Assembly: GCA_947259705.1 (NCBI GenBank)
Contig: CAMYNL010000014.1
Coordinates: 100,875-142,708 of the forward strand
Length of the DNA: 41,834 nucleotides
Source of the DNA: an uncultured Gammaproteobacteria bacterium
GTDB lineage: Bacteria > Pseudomonadota > Gammaproteobacteria > Arenicellales > JAANXG01
Reading direction: 5' to 3'
Shown: piece after piece, positions 27,054-36,218 of the stretch
How the letters are laid out: each line of letters starts with the position of its first letter
Position numbering within the stretch: position 1 is the stretch's first letter
The notes under the pieces: model-generated
What the model was told of the DNA's origin: nothing
What the model saw: only the letters and a program-made list of their open reading frames with translations
Database searches by the model: none
Position numbers and translations under genes: made by a program

Positions 27054-28736
27054 ATGAGTAGGCGACTACTGCTGGTGGCTGCCGTAACCGCCGGGTTATC
27101 GGCAGCGTGGGTTGTTGTCAACGAACATGCACCCGACAGCCGCCAGGCCACCATGCCGGTGCCGGACTGGAGCGCGAACAGGCGTCCAGACGAGTTTCGT
27201 CACCTGTACGACTATGCAGGGATCCTCACTCACTTCGAAGAGGGTGTGGAGCGATACCTCACGCGCATTTCTGATGATTTCTCCATCGAAGCGGTAATCC
27301 TGACACGGCCTGGGATCGATCAGTTTCAAGACATAGATCGGCTTACGGCCGCGGTATTCAGCGGCTGGCAGCTCGGCAAGGATTTTGATGGCAGAGCGGT
27401 GTTGCTGGTTCTGGTTCAGGATCGGCAAGAGGTGCGCATGGAGATCGGCTACGAATTGGAGGATGTGTTTACCGACACGTTTGTAGGCCATGTCGAAGAC
27501 AAGCAGTTAAAACCCTATTTCTTGAATGACGACATTGGAACCGGCCTGGTCGCTTTGATGGAGGAGCTGGACCGGCGTGCCGAATTGAAACATCAAGGGG
27601 GTTACACGCTCGAGTCGATCGCCCGCCTGGACGGTGAGTTTCTATCCGGCGGCGGCGGAGCGGGGCGCGATCTCGATGCGTACGCTCGCGCCGCTGACGC
27701 GGCGCGGCCTGCGCCCGCTGCCGGAGGCCGCGGCGCAAGCACGCCCGAGGAGGCATGGCTGTCCATGTTGGCGAAGTGGGCGGGGCGTGGTTCGGGTCTC
27801 AATATCGAGGTCTATACGGAACTGACCAAGATGGCCATGGGACAACCGGATCGCCCCGATCCGCGTACCAGGGATACGCTCCCTCACTGGCAAAATGCCG
27901 AGTTCAGGGTACTCCGTGATGAGGACCATGCGGTGATCTACTTTGGATTCAAGAAGGGCTGGGACAATGCACCGTTCCTGTTCTGCCGTGATCAACAAGG
28001 ATGGAAGTTCGATATCGTGCATCAGCGGCGCCTGGTGGTCATGGGCCCCAGGCAATCCTGGTTTATCGAGCAGGGCCGTTATCCCTATGTGGCTCTGCTG
28101 CAGGAGGTGCCCCAATCGACGGGAAAAGATCTCCCGCTGGAGTTCGCGGATCTTTATCGCTGCACTGACGACAGCGCGATCGCAGCCCGGATTCGCTCCC
28201 TGTCCGCACAATTGGAGAAGGTGCCGGATGATTACACGGCAGTTCGAGAACTGCTGCGGTGGAATGTTGTGACCGGGCGTCGACCCAACCATGTGCAGCC
28301 ATTGCTCAAGCGCGCCAAGGCGCTCGCGCCAGAGGATCCGCTGCCGTTCAAGTACTCTGCAATCTATCAAGTCAATACCTTTTTTCAGTACAAAACCGCG
28401 CTGGGGGAGATAGAGGAGTATCTTCGGCGCGGAGGGGACCCCGCGTTTGGCTACAAGTTCAAGGGGTTTCTCTATTACCGGCTCAAAGAGTACGAAAGAG
28501 CCGCGGCGGCACTGAACGAAGTCTTGGCCGTCGAGGCCGACGATACGTACGCTCTGAGCCTGCTCGCGCGCGTCCATGCCCTGCGCTATCTGCAACTCGA
28601 CAAGGTGGATCCGCGGCGTGAACGAGCACGGAAACAGGCGGTGGCATACCTGCGTCGGGCGCAGAGCACAGGATCGCCAGACGCCGGGCGCGTGGCTCGC
28701 GTGACGAGATGGATGCGCTCAGAGAAGCTCTTATAG
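27054..28736 (+). CDS. TPM-domain protein with C-terminal TPR-like repeats
   Basis: The 560-residue product has an N-terminal hydrophobic signal, then a TPM_phosphatase-type domain (about residues 45-180) with DYAGILTHFEEGVERYL and RAVLLVLVQDRQEVRMEIGYELEDVFTD. A Gly/Ala/Arg linker rich in disorder follows at about 205-235, then a domain of unknown type, and TPR-like helices near 430-530 (FLYYRLKEYERAAAALNEVL). LemA and TPM genes are often adjacent in bacteria, and this gene starts directly after the LemA stop. The TPM domain usually has an exported C-terminal tail; here the extra TPR part is unusual. Confidence 0.82.
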   Translation: MSRRLLLVAAVTAGLSAAWVVVNEHAPDSRQATMPVPDWSANRRPDEFRHLYDYAGILTHFEEGVERYLTRISDDFSIEAVILTRPGIDQFQDIDRLTAAVFSGWQLGKDFDGRAVLLVLVQDRQEVRMEIGYELEDVFTDTFVGHVEDKQLKPYFLNDDIGTGLVALMEELDRRAELKHQGGYTLESIARLDGEFLSGGGGAGRDLDAYARAADAARPAPAAGGRGASTPEEAWLSMLAKWAGRGSGLNIEVYTELTKMAMGQPDRPDPRTRDTLPHWQNAEFRVLRDEDHAVIYFGFKKGWDNAPFLFCRDQQGWKFDIVHQRRLVVMGPRQSWFIEQGRYPYVALLQEVPQSTGKDLPLEFADLYRCTDDSAIAARIRSLSAQLEKVPDDYTAVRELLRWNVVTGRRPNHVQPLLKRAKALAPEDPLPFKYSAIYQVNTFFQYKTALGEIEEYLRRGGDPAFGYKFKGFLYYRLKEYERAAAALNEVLAVEADDTYALSLLARVHALRYLQLDKVDPRRERARKQAVAYLRRAQSTGSPDAGRVARVTRWMRSEKLL

Positions 28737-29104
28737 GAAAACGCAGGCAGCGTGTTCCGATTCTCGGAGACAAAGGCGGAGTGCCCTTTGACCTTGCTCG
28801 CCTTCATATCTCAATTGAATTTTGGTGCTCACTGCCCCGCAACACAATTTCGTCTATACACCGTGGCGTATCCAATGATCTCTCTTCCGATTTCAAGACC
28901 GGCGTCGTTAGAGAAATCCGACCTCCAGACGATCGACTGGAAACTGAGCAGGCGTCTGGTCACCCAATGACTGGTTTGGCAGTAATCGATATAGCTCAAA
29001 CTGAGCAATGAGATTCTGATATAACGGCAGGGTAAGACCCGTCGACAGGGTACTGTCCGAGCCGGATCCGTAGATCGCCAGTGATATTACGGCCATCCAC
29101 GTTG
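28737..29104. other. Gap with weak protein-like debris
   Basis: No reliable gene. On the minus strand, 28908-29171 reads through a segment like STLSTGLTLPLYQNLIAQF that could be a remnant, but I cannot assign it. GC content drops from here to the right. Confidence 0.3.
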
Positions 29105-29344
29105 TTTCGATTTCACCAGTATTTGGTTCGACGCAAGTATCGTCTCTTGTTTTCTCCTTGTACCCGATCAAAACCTGGGCCCAAAGGTCCTTCGAAGCAG
29201 CTCATTCACGCCATCGTCGAAATTAAACGGCGAAATCCAGACTTTGGCTGTCCGCGAATCGTGATGATCATTTCCAAGACTTTTGGCGTGGAGATCGATT
29301 AGGACGTTGTACGACGCATATATGTGTTTTATAGTCACCCATTA
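29105..29344 (+). pseudogene. Remnant of an integrase-core transposase (N-terminal part)
   Basis: The frame reads KYRLLFSP, KPGPKGPSKQLIHAIVEIKR, NPDFGCPRIVMIISKTFGVEID, then TAG, then DVVRRIYV. This fits the start of integrase-type transposases (KPGPKGPS, ELKRRNPRFGCPRI and EINKDVVRR), with a lysine-to-stop change at 29300-29302. The catalytic DDE part is missing. The fragment is followed almost directly by the next gene fragment. Confidence 0.7.
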
Positions 29345-29373
29345 AGAATAGATCTAACTTTTAAGGATGAAAA

Positions 29374-29874
29374 ATGTCTGATAAATCTCGTAGGAAATTA
29401 CTGAAATAAATCGCAATTGGTAGCGGTGCTGTCATTACCGGCAAATCACTGCCTGAGAAATGGGCAAGACCTGTGGTGGACAGCGTTTTGCTTCCAGCAC
29501 ATGCTCAGGCATCTCAACTAACCTTTTCATGCTCCGTCACAGGCCAGGTCACCATTGCAATTACTGACGGCCTTACGTTACCCGGCCCGATACTGTATAC
29601 AATAACGAATACAGGCTCAGGCCCATTAACTGGGGGTAACGTGGGTGGGATTCCTTCTAATGCAGGGACGACGGGAGGTTTCAGTTTTACTGCTGCTACT
29701 CCACCCGCCCCTGAACCATTTTTGCCGGGTGCTACAATAATAGTCACACTGACAGATTTTTTAACAACTACGTGTCCAGTTTCAGGTGGCGCAGGAACGC
29801 TCACTGTTGATTTCACAAGCAACGAAACCGCGTGCTCCTTAGTGGTTGACGTGACTTGTACGGTACTTAGCTGA
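29374..29874 (+). pseudogene. Tat-like secreted protein gene with an early stop codon
   Basis: An ATG at 29374 with an AAGGA site upstream reads SRRKLLK, then a TAA at codon 12 (29407-29409), then in the same frame IAIGSGAVITGKSLPEKW and WARPVVDSVLLPAHAQ. I recall similar N-termini with SRRKLLKSIA in other gammaproteobacteria, which suggests a twin-arginine-like export signal. The rest (about 120 residues) is Thr/Gly-rich, with four cysteines (at SCS, TCP, ACS and TCT), as in small secreted beta-sandwich proteins. The stop makes it a probable pseudogene unless readthrough or another start (TTG/GTG) is used. Confidence 0.65.
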
Positions 29875-29948
29875 ACAAATATAGGAAATATGTTTCTGGT
29901 ACTGACAGGTTGATTATCAGAGCGAAATGAATAAACACGATATATCTC

Positions 29949-30413
29949 CTAAACGGCCGCGGCATGCTTCCAGGAGACAAATGCACTCTGTCTCAGTGAT
30001 CGATAGCACTTGGCTGACATTAAGTGCGGACCAAGATTGAATGGATTGTGTACCGCAGTGTGAATACTTAATAAGCGTTGTGCCTGATACATTGATTTGA
30101 AGCGACGCATACCCCGTTCTCGAGCTCGAGTCGGCTGATGCGAAAGTTCAGCGCCATTATTGGCATATCGACTCGTCTCGTGAATAGTGGCTGGGATCAA
30201 CATCCGATGCGCAACGCCGTAACTTCTCAAGCGATCAGTCACGATTTTCCGGGGTTCGTTGCGGTATATCCTTATTAACCGTTTGAAAAAGCGTTTGGCT
30301 GCCGCGCCATCGCACTTGGCCTGCAGAAACACATCGGTTACTTCTCAATCCTGATCAACAGCTAGCCATAAATAGTGCTGCTTGCCATCAATTTTCACGA
30401 ATACTTCAATCCT
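29949..30413 (-). pseudogene. IS6-family transposase remnant, C-terminal part
   Basis: On the minus strand the frame reads RIEVFVKIDGKQHYLWLAVD, then QD, a TGA at 30347-30345, then VTDVFLQAKCDGAAAKRFF. The end has RKIVTDRLRSYGVAHRMLIP, RGMRRFKSMYQAQRLLS and FNLGPHLMS. This matches the DDE part of IS6/IS26-type transposases. The N-terminal third is missing, and one stop interrupts the frame. No inverted repeats are seen around it. Confidence 0.75.
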
Positions 30414-30533
30414 GGGCGCCGGCATTCAACGCCGGACTATATGAGCCCTGTTGACTATGCAGAACAAGCTAGATTAGCTTAGGTGGGTGTACGCAGAAGC
30501 CGGAGCAGGCCAGACTTCTAACATTACAGAGAA

Positions 30534-31208
30534 ATGAATCAGCAACCCATTGTCTTTCTGCATTTGCCGAAGTGTGCCGGAACTAGCATCCGACGAGCCC
30601 TGGAAGCTGATACAAAATTACGCGTAATCGCCGACTATGAAGACAAAGTCCTTTCGTCGTCTTTAAAACATCGGCTCAAGCGTCTAAGCAACGCTCCGCA
30701 AGAAATCCAATCGGATTTCCTGACGGTGTATTTCGGGCATTTCAGAATGAAAAAATACGGCAGACTTAACAAGAAGGGGGCGCGGACAGCCACATTTTTA
30801 CGCGATCCAGTGGAGCGATATATCTCACATGTCAATCATTGGCTGCTGAATCCTGACCCTGAGCACAAACTTTCAATGGTACTGAACAGTGGTCGGGTTA
30901 CACCAATTGAGCTTGTTGAGAGAAGTAAACTTTCTCATCTTTACGAATTTATGATGAATCCGCTGCGCGTTGATGAGTTTGATTTTGTTGGAGTGCAGGA
31001 ACAATTCTCCAAATCAATCGAGATATTCAATTCCACTTTCAATCTTGCAATTCAGCCAAAACAGGTCAATACGCTTGCACAAGCCCTGAGTTACGAAGGT
31101 CGTCGAAAACAGTGGTTACCAACGAAGAACGAGCGAGAGTCGCTCAAATCGATATTTGATTCCGAGATCCGAATCTATAATGATGCACTAAGGAAGTTGG
31201 GAGTATAA
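30534..31208 (+). CDS. Sulfotransferase family protein
   Basis: A 224-residue protein with the 5'-phosphosulfate-binding loop FLHLPKCAGTS (residues 8-18) and the 3'-phosphate motif FLRDPVERYISH (from about residue 88). Both are typical of PAPS-dependent carbohydrate sulfotransferases (family 2). It transfers sulfate from PAPS to a sugar or other acceptor, which cannot be told. No membrane or export signal is seen. It is AT-richer than the nir genes and sits between two pseudogene patches, so lateral origin is likely. No PAPS synthesis gene is near. Confidence 0.82.
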   Translation: MNQQPIVFLHLPKCAGTSIRRALEADTKLRVIADYEDKVLSSSLKHRLKRLSNAPQEIQSDFLTVYFGHFRMKKYGRLNKKGARTATFLRDPVERYISHVNHWLLNPDPEHKLSMVLNSGRVTPIELVERSKLSHLYEFMMNPLRVDEFDFVGVQEQFSKSIEIFNSTFNLAIQPKQVNTLAQALSYEGRRKQWLPTKNERESLKSIFDSEIRIYNDALRKLGV

Positions 31209-31963
31209 ATTTATGTAGTGTTGGTTGATCTGTGCTCGATGCGGATCGCATTGACCCATAAACTTTCACCGAACAGTGATCCACATTATCTAGTACGAAG
31301 CGTGAATCCCATTTGGTTTACACCGCGCCAGTTTCGTAGAAGTTCGAAGTGGGAGAGAAAATGACCGACGAGTTGAGACCGTTGTCGCCCCAGGCTCCGT
31401 TGTTACCGAGGTTTCCCCCAGAAACAAAGGTGTCGGTAGCGCATACAGAGCTGTTTGGTATGGGGTATGCGCATGGCTATCGTATCGCCCCCTTGATCCT
31501 GGTCAGCACCCAATACATACGAGGATGGGTATGTGGCTACCTGGACCACCGTTACCGTACCCTTGACAGTGATGGGCAATGAAACCCCACCCCATGCGGG
31601 TTCTGTGGTGCTAATTCGGGCAATGGACTGTAACCTACAAACTTGGCGATGCACAAGAGTACGTATAATTCGTCTGTTTCCGCCAACTGATGTTGGGAAT
31701 AAAGACTCCGTTGAACCGGATCGCAACCCACCTCGGCGCGTTGCACCCATTCCCCGAAATGCCTCCGATCGAATTCAAAGACGACGTTGCGCTGCACATC
31801 GTGACCCTGATCGCTATCAATCTCACAACTCGCGTCGGTTTCGAGGCTGACAGCGCGATCTTAGACGCATATTGACCTATAAGGATCTCCCAGAGCTCCA
31901 ATCAATGTTCCGATAAGCATCGAATAGCGAAAAGAAGAAAGCAAAAGTCGTCTCGATTTTTCC
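31209..31963. other. 750-base gap with coding-like debris on the minus strand
   Basis: No full gene. On the minus strand a segment at about 31470-31330 reads SGGNLGNNGAWGDNGL and NSSVIFSPTSNFYETGA, and upstream 31590-31440 reads in another frame KGTVTVVQVATYPSSYVLGA. Together they look like a broken secreted-type protein, but I cannot name it. GAACAGTGATCCACA at 31270-31284 also occurs, nearly identical, at 32649-32663. Confidence 0.3.
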
Positions 31964-32350
31964 TCATTGGCTTTGCAAGTACTCGAGGTCTCGCTCCCTC
32001 ACAAGGTCAGATGACATATTTTTACGTTTCTTCGCGTAGCTAGCGGCCTCGTGGATTTCGGCTTGCGACATGTTTCTGGGAATCACGAGTACCAACCCCG
32101 GCTCGAGTTTATCCGGATCGGTGAGCTTGTCCGTGTTGTACTTGAATATCAGTGGCCAGAGGTTAGCATCACCATATACCATGTCTTGCTCCGAGATTTT
32201 TGACAAGTTGTCACCTTCAACCACTGTGTAACGCGTCATAACATCCGGCGGTATCTTGTTATCCGACTGGGCAAATGCGATTTGAATTGAAACGTCGTTC
32301 GCCAGCACCGTAATGACCGGGATTAGTACTGCTTTAAGTAACATTCGCAT
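31964..32350 (-). CDS. Secreted LysM-domain protein
   Basis: A 128-residue protein with a signal peptide (residues 1-28, ending AFAQS) and one LysM domain, at about residues 40-92 (RYTVVEGDNLSKISEQ and ending LEPGLVLVIP). LysM binds peptidoglycan or chitin-like sugars. The C-terminal tail is Lys/Arg rich and helical. An AGGAG site seven bases before the ATG at 32350 fixes the start. It is in its own transcript and opposite to the sulfotransferase. Its exact role is unknown. Confidence 0.82.
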   Translation of the reverse strand: MRMLLKAVLIPVITVLANDVSIQIAFAQSDNKIPPDVMTRYTVVEGDNLSKISEQDMVYGDANLWPLIFKYNTDKLTDPDKLEPGLVLVIPRNMSQAEIHEAASYAKKRKNMSSDLVRERDLEYLQSQ

Positions 32351-32841
32351 ATCAATTCTCCTATGGTGACTAATGTAACCGCCAAGCGACCAGCAGTCTT
32401 CGAGCGGCTATCGGTTTCTGAGGAAACCTCGTGCATGATCGGCCGGAAATGCGGGCGGCTGCTGATGGTTCCCTCTGAATTTTCGATCAAAGGTATGTAA
32501 ATTATACATGGGGACAACGTAGGTTCCCTGATGCCGTTCAATAAAACCGATCGTATTCAAGATATAGACCATGGTCTTCCGCGCCAAATCGAGTATGTGT
32601 GTTGTTTGGCGCCCAATATTGATCTGTTGGAACTGTTTATTTACATTGAACGGTGATCCACAATAACACGTCAAAAGTGTATCCGTGCAAGCAGATAGCT
32701 GGAATCGGGTATGTCATTCGCGAATGGAAACCCGGTTGCTGGTTCGATTCAAATCGACACTCGGGCTTGATTGCGGTGCTGGGTAGGTGACTGACGAACT
32801 GGCTCTGCGCGGAGCCGAGATCGATGATTTCTGCTGGCAGT
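32351..32841. other. Gap, no gene supported
   Basis: About 490 bases, AT-rich. A minus-strand frame at 32408-32674 of 88 residues has no recognisable motif. GAACGGTGATCCACA near 32649 resembles a site at 31270. I see no other signal. Confidence 0.35.
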
Positions 32842-33000
32842 CATATTGCCGTGGATTGGTCCAGCTTCCAATCGCTGCCTAAGCGATAATTCGACACCAA
32901 CATCATGAATTTCAAACAAATTTACGGCGCGCCAAAGGTTGGCGAGATAAAACGGCTTGTGGGTGGAACTTCAGACCATGTTTCGACATCACTCAACAAC
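32842..33000 (+). pseudogene. Decayed partial copy of the 721-residue secreted protein gene
   Basis: ATCATGAATTTCAAAC is identical to 24539-24554, and the next 83 bases match 84 bases of that gene with a one-base gap; the codons read YGAPKVGEI and NFRPCFDITQQ against YGAPKVAEM and GFRPHFNIIQQ. Upstream, CGTGGATT-GGTCC also matches 24471-24483. No complete frame remains. It overlaps the 3' end of the minus-strand Sel1 gene by about 12 bases. Confidence 0.7.
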
Positions 33001-35127
33001 TGGCCGGGTTTGGAGCTTAAGACGAGCCTGGCGGAGTCTCGATTCTAACCATTTAAAATGGTTGTAATTATTGGGGTCCAAATTCCAGTCATGGCGATTA
33101 TCGCGGCCGGCCGCCAGAGTTGATTCGTAGAGTTCGATAGCCCTTTGCAGGTCCTGCTTGAGTCCACGTTTCCCGTATTCATAGCGCATAGCGAGTTCCC
33201 GGGCGGCATCAAAGTGATGTTCGTCTACGGCAAGGTGCAAATAATACAGCGCCGCGTCAGGATCGATTTCCGACGCAAATCCCTTCTCGTAGATCTGAGT
33301 CAGGCGCCAGGAAGCCGCGCCATGACCCAGCGCTGCTGCCTCCTGTAACCGGGCGATGGCTTCCCGACGGCTATCCGTCCCATGGCCGGCGAGCAATTGA
33401 CGGGCATAGCGATAATGCGACTCGGCATCGTTGCGTTGCCCAAGACGTATCAGTTCCGCATCACCAAGCAGAGCACCGCCCGCCTGTTCCTCCAGGCGGT
33501 CGATGTAGCGAAGTTTATTCTGCAGGTCTCGCACTCGAGCCCGGGCGCCATCGGTATCAATGCCCTGGTATTTCTCTACGAATACATTGATCCAGTGCCT
33601 CGCCTTAGGGTAGTCCACCGCAAATCCTTCCCTACCGCTCATGTAGTTATTGGTAAGACGATCCATGGCCGCCGGGTCGCCTGATTGAGCGGCTTTAATC
33701 AACCAGCTTTTTGCTGCGTCAAGATTTTTAGCCACCCCGTTCGCGCCAGTTCGCAGCAGGACAATGAGTTCATCCCGGGCGGTATCATCCTTTTCTGCCA
33801 CCTGCTCCATCAGGGAGATACCAAGTTTCCGCACGCCAGGACCGGGCAACTGACTTCTGAGATAGCGCTTGGCCAGCGCCTTTACAACAGTTGGATCGTG
33901 GTTCTTGAGTCCGAGTTCCCAGGCATCCAGTTCCTCTAGACGTTGCTGATAAACCGCAGTATCGATCTGCAGTGCGCGCTCACTATCCGAGAGTTCGTTG
34001 GTGTTCGCCAACGCCTCATAGTAGAACCGGGATTTAGCCAGATCCGCCGAGTACCCCATGCTTCCGCTGGAGTAATACTGGGCAAGCCGGAGCTTGGCCA
34101 TTCGGGAACCATTCTCGGCAGCCTGCTCCAGCCAGGTATTGTGCTCGGCGAGCAGTGCTCTTGATTGCGTACGATAGATTTCCCGTGACAGAGTTTCGAC
34201 CAATACGTACTGCGCGGGTCCGTAATCGCCCTCGACGGCTTGATCTAACCAGCGTCTTGCTTCCACAGCAGCAGTGGGGCCGCCCAAGCGCATGAGTTCC
34301 CGGTAAAGGGCAAATTGAATCGCAGCGTCTCCCAGCTCTGCACCCTTGCGCAACCAGATAAGCCTTTGCCGGCGATTTGCCGTATGTTCGATCAGCCACG
34401 CAATCGCTTCCACGTTACCGTCACTCGCGGCACGCTCGTACCAGTATCGCTGATCGCGACTCGTGCTTTTTGCGACGCATACCTGCGCATGGGTGCTGCC
34501 AAGTTCAGCAAGCGGTCTACATATGAGCACCGAATAACTATGGAAAAGGAATGCACTGATTAGAGTGATTACGGTAGTTGCGAGTACCGGTTTGTGCCAC
34601 CGCGTGGCGAAGGTAATGACGGGATGATCGTTCCGGAGAAGATGGCCGGTGAAGAGCAGTGCCAATACGACATGCAAAACGATCCAGTAGCTCGTTAACG
34701 CGGTGCTACTGAATGTATTGTCGAACAGCTCGAACAGACGAGCGCTGCGCGAGGAATTGTGTCCGCCCGCAATGAAAATGGGAAAGTAAGTACTAGCCAG
34801 AAGCGCGACAATCGATATTGCGAGCAGCCAGTGTCGAACCGGTTGCTGTAATCGCTGCAATGTCATGGCAGCCAGCCAGGCCAGGCCCCAGGCTATTGCG
34901 CTATAAATGAGTGCCGGTATCAGTACGATCAGTCCGAGAAATAGTGTTGCACGGTCCGGTGTAAGGAGGCTAGCCACACCGAACGCGAGTAGTGCAATCG
35001 TAGGCGCGGTGCCACCAGCGACCGGCGTAATCCACACTGCGGGCACGGTGTGCAGCATTGTCAGCAGCAGCGACCAGCGCGCACAGCGCTCTTGGAATCC
35101 GGGTCTGATCATCATATTGCGACGCAA
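32989..35127 (-). CDS. Sel1-repeat protein with an N-terminal membrane domain
   Basis: The 712-residue product has about five membrane segments in residues 15-205 and then a long series of Sel1-type repeats (for example KSWLIKAAQSGDPAAMDRL and AIARLQEAAALGHGAASWRL). Sel1 repeats are protein-binding alpha/alpha superhelices found in proteins such as AlgK and bacterial signalling scaffolds. Substrate or partner unknown. The start is a TTG at 35127 with an AGGT site upstream; ATGs at 35115 and 35112 are alternatives without a clear site. The 3' end overlaps the decayed copy of the secreted protein gene by a few bases. Confidence 0.8.
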   Translation of the reverse strand: MRRNMMIRPGFQERCARWSLLLTMLHTVPAVWITPVAGGTAPTIALLAFGVASLLTPDRATLFLGLIVLIPALIYSAIAWGLAWLAAMTLQRLQQPVRHWLLAISIVALLASTYFPIFIAGGHNSSRSARLFELFDNTFSSTALTSYWIVLHVVLALLFTGHLLRNDHPVITFATRWHKPVLATTVITLISAFLFHSYSVLICRPLAELGSTHAQVCVAKSTSRDQRYWYERAASDGNVEAIAWLIEHTANRRQRLIWLRKGAELGDAAIQFALYRELMRLGGPTAAVEARRWLDQAVEGDYGPAQYVLVETLSREIYRTQSRALLAEHNTWLEQAAENGSRMAKLRLAQYYSSGSMGYSADLAKSRFYYEALANTNELSDSERALQIDTAVYQQRLEELDAWELGLKNHDPTVVKALAKRYLRSQLPGPGVRKLGISLMEQVAEKDDTARDELIVLLRTGANGVAKNLDAAKSWLIKAAQSGDPAAMDRLTNNYMSGREGFAVDYPKARHWINVFVEKYQGIDTDGARARVRDLQNKLRYIDRLEEQAGGALLGDAELIRLGQRNDAESHYRYARQLLAGHGTDSRREAIARLQEAAALGHGAASWRLTQIYEKGFASEIDPDAALYYLHLAVDEHHFDAARELAMRYEYGKRGLKQDLQRAIELYESTLAAGRDNRHDWNLDPNNYNHFKWLESRLRQARLKLQTRPVVE

Positions 35128-35433
35128 CTTGACCTGATCAAAGAAGTGTAGTCGATCACTATATCTTTTCTACGCTTGGCAGCTGCATCAAGCGCTTCAT
35201 ACATTTACTATGAGATTTTGGGTCGAAATTAAACGTTGGAGATGAGACATATCGTTCGTTTATTTGTACGACTACAAATGACGTTTCCGAAAATACTGGA
35301 TACTCACGTTGCTGACGATCGGATCTGAGAAAAGGGCCGGTTGCTGCCGGTTCGCTGCGATGCAACAGCCGTCTCAGGACGGCCAAGAGCGGGCGCAGCA
35401 ACGGTTACTCCGACGCTATGTTATCCTGATACG
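35128..35433. other. Divergent intergenic gap
   Basis: About 300 bases between the Sel1 gene and the DUF4336 gene, read in opposite directions. Sections around 35190-35300 are AT-rich. No clear promoter pair, tRNA or repeat is seen. Confidence 0.35.
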
Positions 35434-36117
35434 ATGCTGGAGTTGTTCGGACCATCTCTTTATGTAGCCGACGGGCCAACGGTCTCGTTTTATGGCTTCC
35501 CATACCCGACTCGCATGGTGGTGGCGCGGCTCTCAGATGGCAACTCGTGGGTGTGGTCGCCGGTAGCTCTGACCAAAGAACTGGCCAGCGCGGTGGAAGC
35601 CGTCGGACCGGTGCGCTACATCCTTTCGCCAAACAAGCTCCATCATCTTTTCTTATCCGAGTGGGCCGAACATTGTCCCGATGCACGCGTTTATGCACCG
35701 CCTGGTCTCGCTCGGAAGAAGTCTACCCTCCACTTTGATGCCGAACTCGGCGACGAGCCTGACCCTGGGTGGGCGACGGATATCGACCAGGTGATCTTTC
35801 GCGGCTCGTTCGCGATGGAAGAGGTTGCGTTCTTCCACCGCGCGTCCCGGACTGCGATTATTTGCGACATTATCCAGCGTCATCCCGAATCGAAGATGTC
35901 GGGCTGGAAGGGGATACTGATGCGGCTCGACGGCCTGGTTGGTATACATGGCAGCACACCGCGCGAGTGGCGCGCAACTTTCCTCCGGCGCGGACGGGTC
36001 CGTGCTGCACGCGACAAGGTGCTAGCCTGGAAGGCTGAGCGACTGGTGATCGCACACGGCGAGTGCGCACAGAATGAGGCAACCTCGATCATCGACACAG
36101 CCTTGAGCTGGATCTAA
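35434..36117 (+). CDS. DUF4336 domain protein, metallo-beta-lactamase-like
   Basis: A 227-residue protein beginning MLELFGPSLYVADGPTVSFY and containing YILSPNKLHHLFLSEW, a position often used by the beta-lactamase-like fold (HHxxxxxW). Later come VIFRGSFAMEEVAFFHRASRT and LVIAHGE near the end. This is the pattern of DUF4336, a group of unknown function related to metallo-hydrolases; the classic HxHxDH is not complete. The start at 35434 is chosen because the family begins there; the frame is open to 35341. No operon partner is seen. Confidence 0.8.
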   Translation: MLELFGPSLYVADGPTVSFYGFPYPTRMVVARLSDGNSWVWSPVALTKELASAVEAVGPVRYILSPNKLHHLFLSEWAEHCPDARVYAPPGLARKKSTLHFDAELGDEPDPGWATDIDQVIFRGSFAMEEVAFFHRASRTAIICDIIQRHPESKMSGWKGILMRLDGLVGIHGSTPREWRATFLRRGRVRAARDKVLAWKAERLVIAHGECAQNEATSIIDTALSWI

Positions 36118-36218
36118 GGGACAAATTAATAGTCGTCGTGCGAGCAAGACCGGCCGACTTGAATCGGCTTCGGACTGATTGCCCCATTCCCGCTTACTGC
36201 CAAAGAGCGGTATCTTCC

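Noticed and set aside
28709-29011. A 100-codon frame after the TPM gene
   Set aside because: It overlaps the TPM end and has no recognisable motif or start site.
32408-32674. An 88-codon minus-strand frame
   Set aside because: No ribosome site, no motif and unusual composition.
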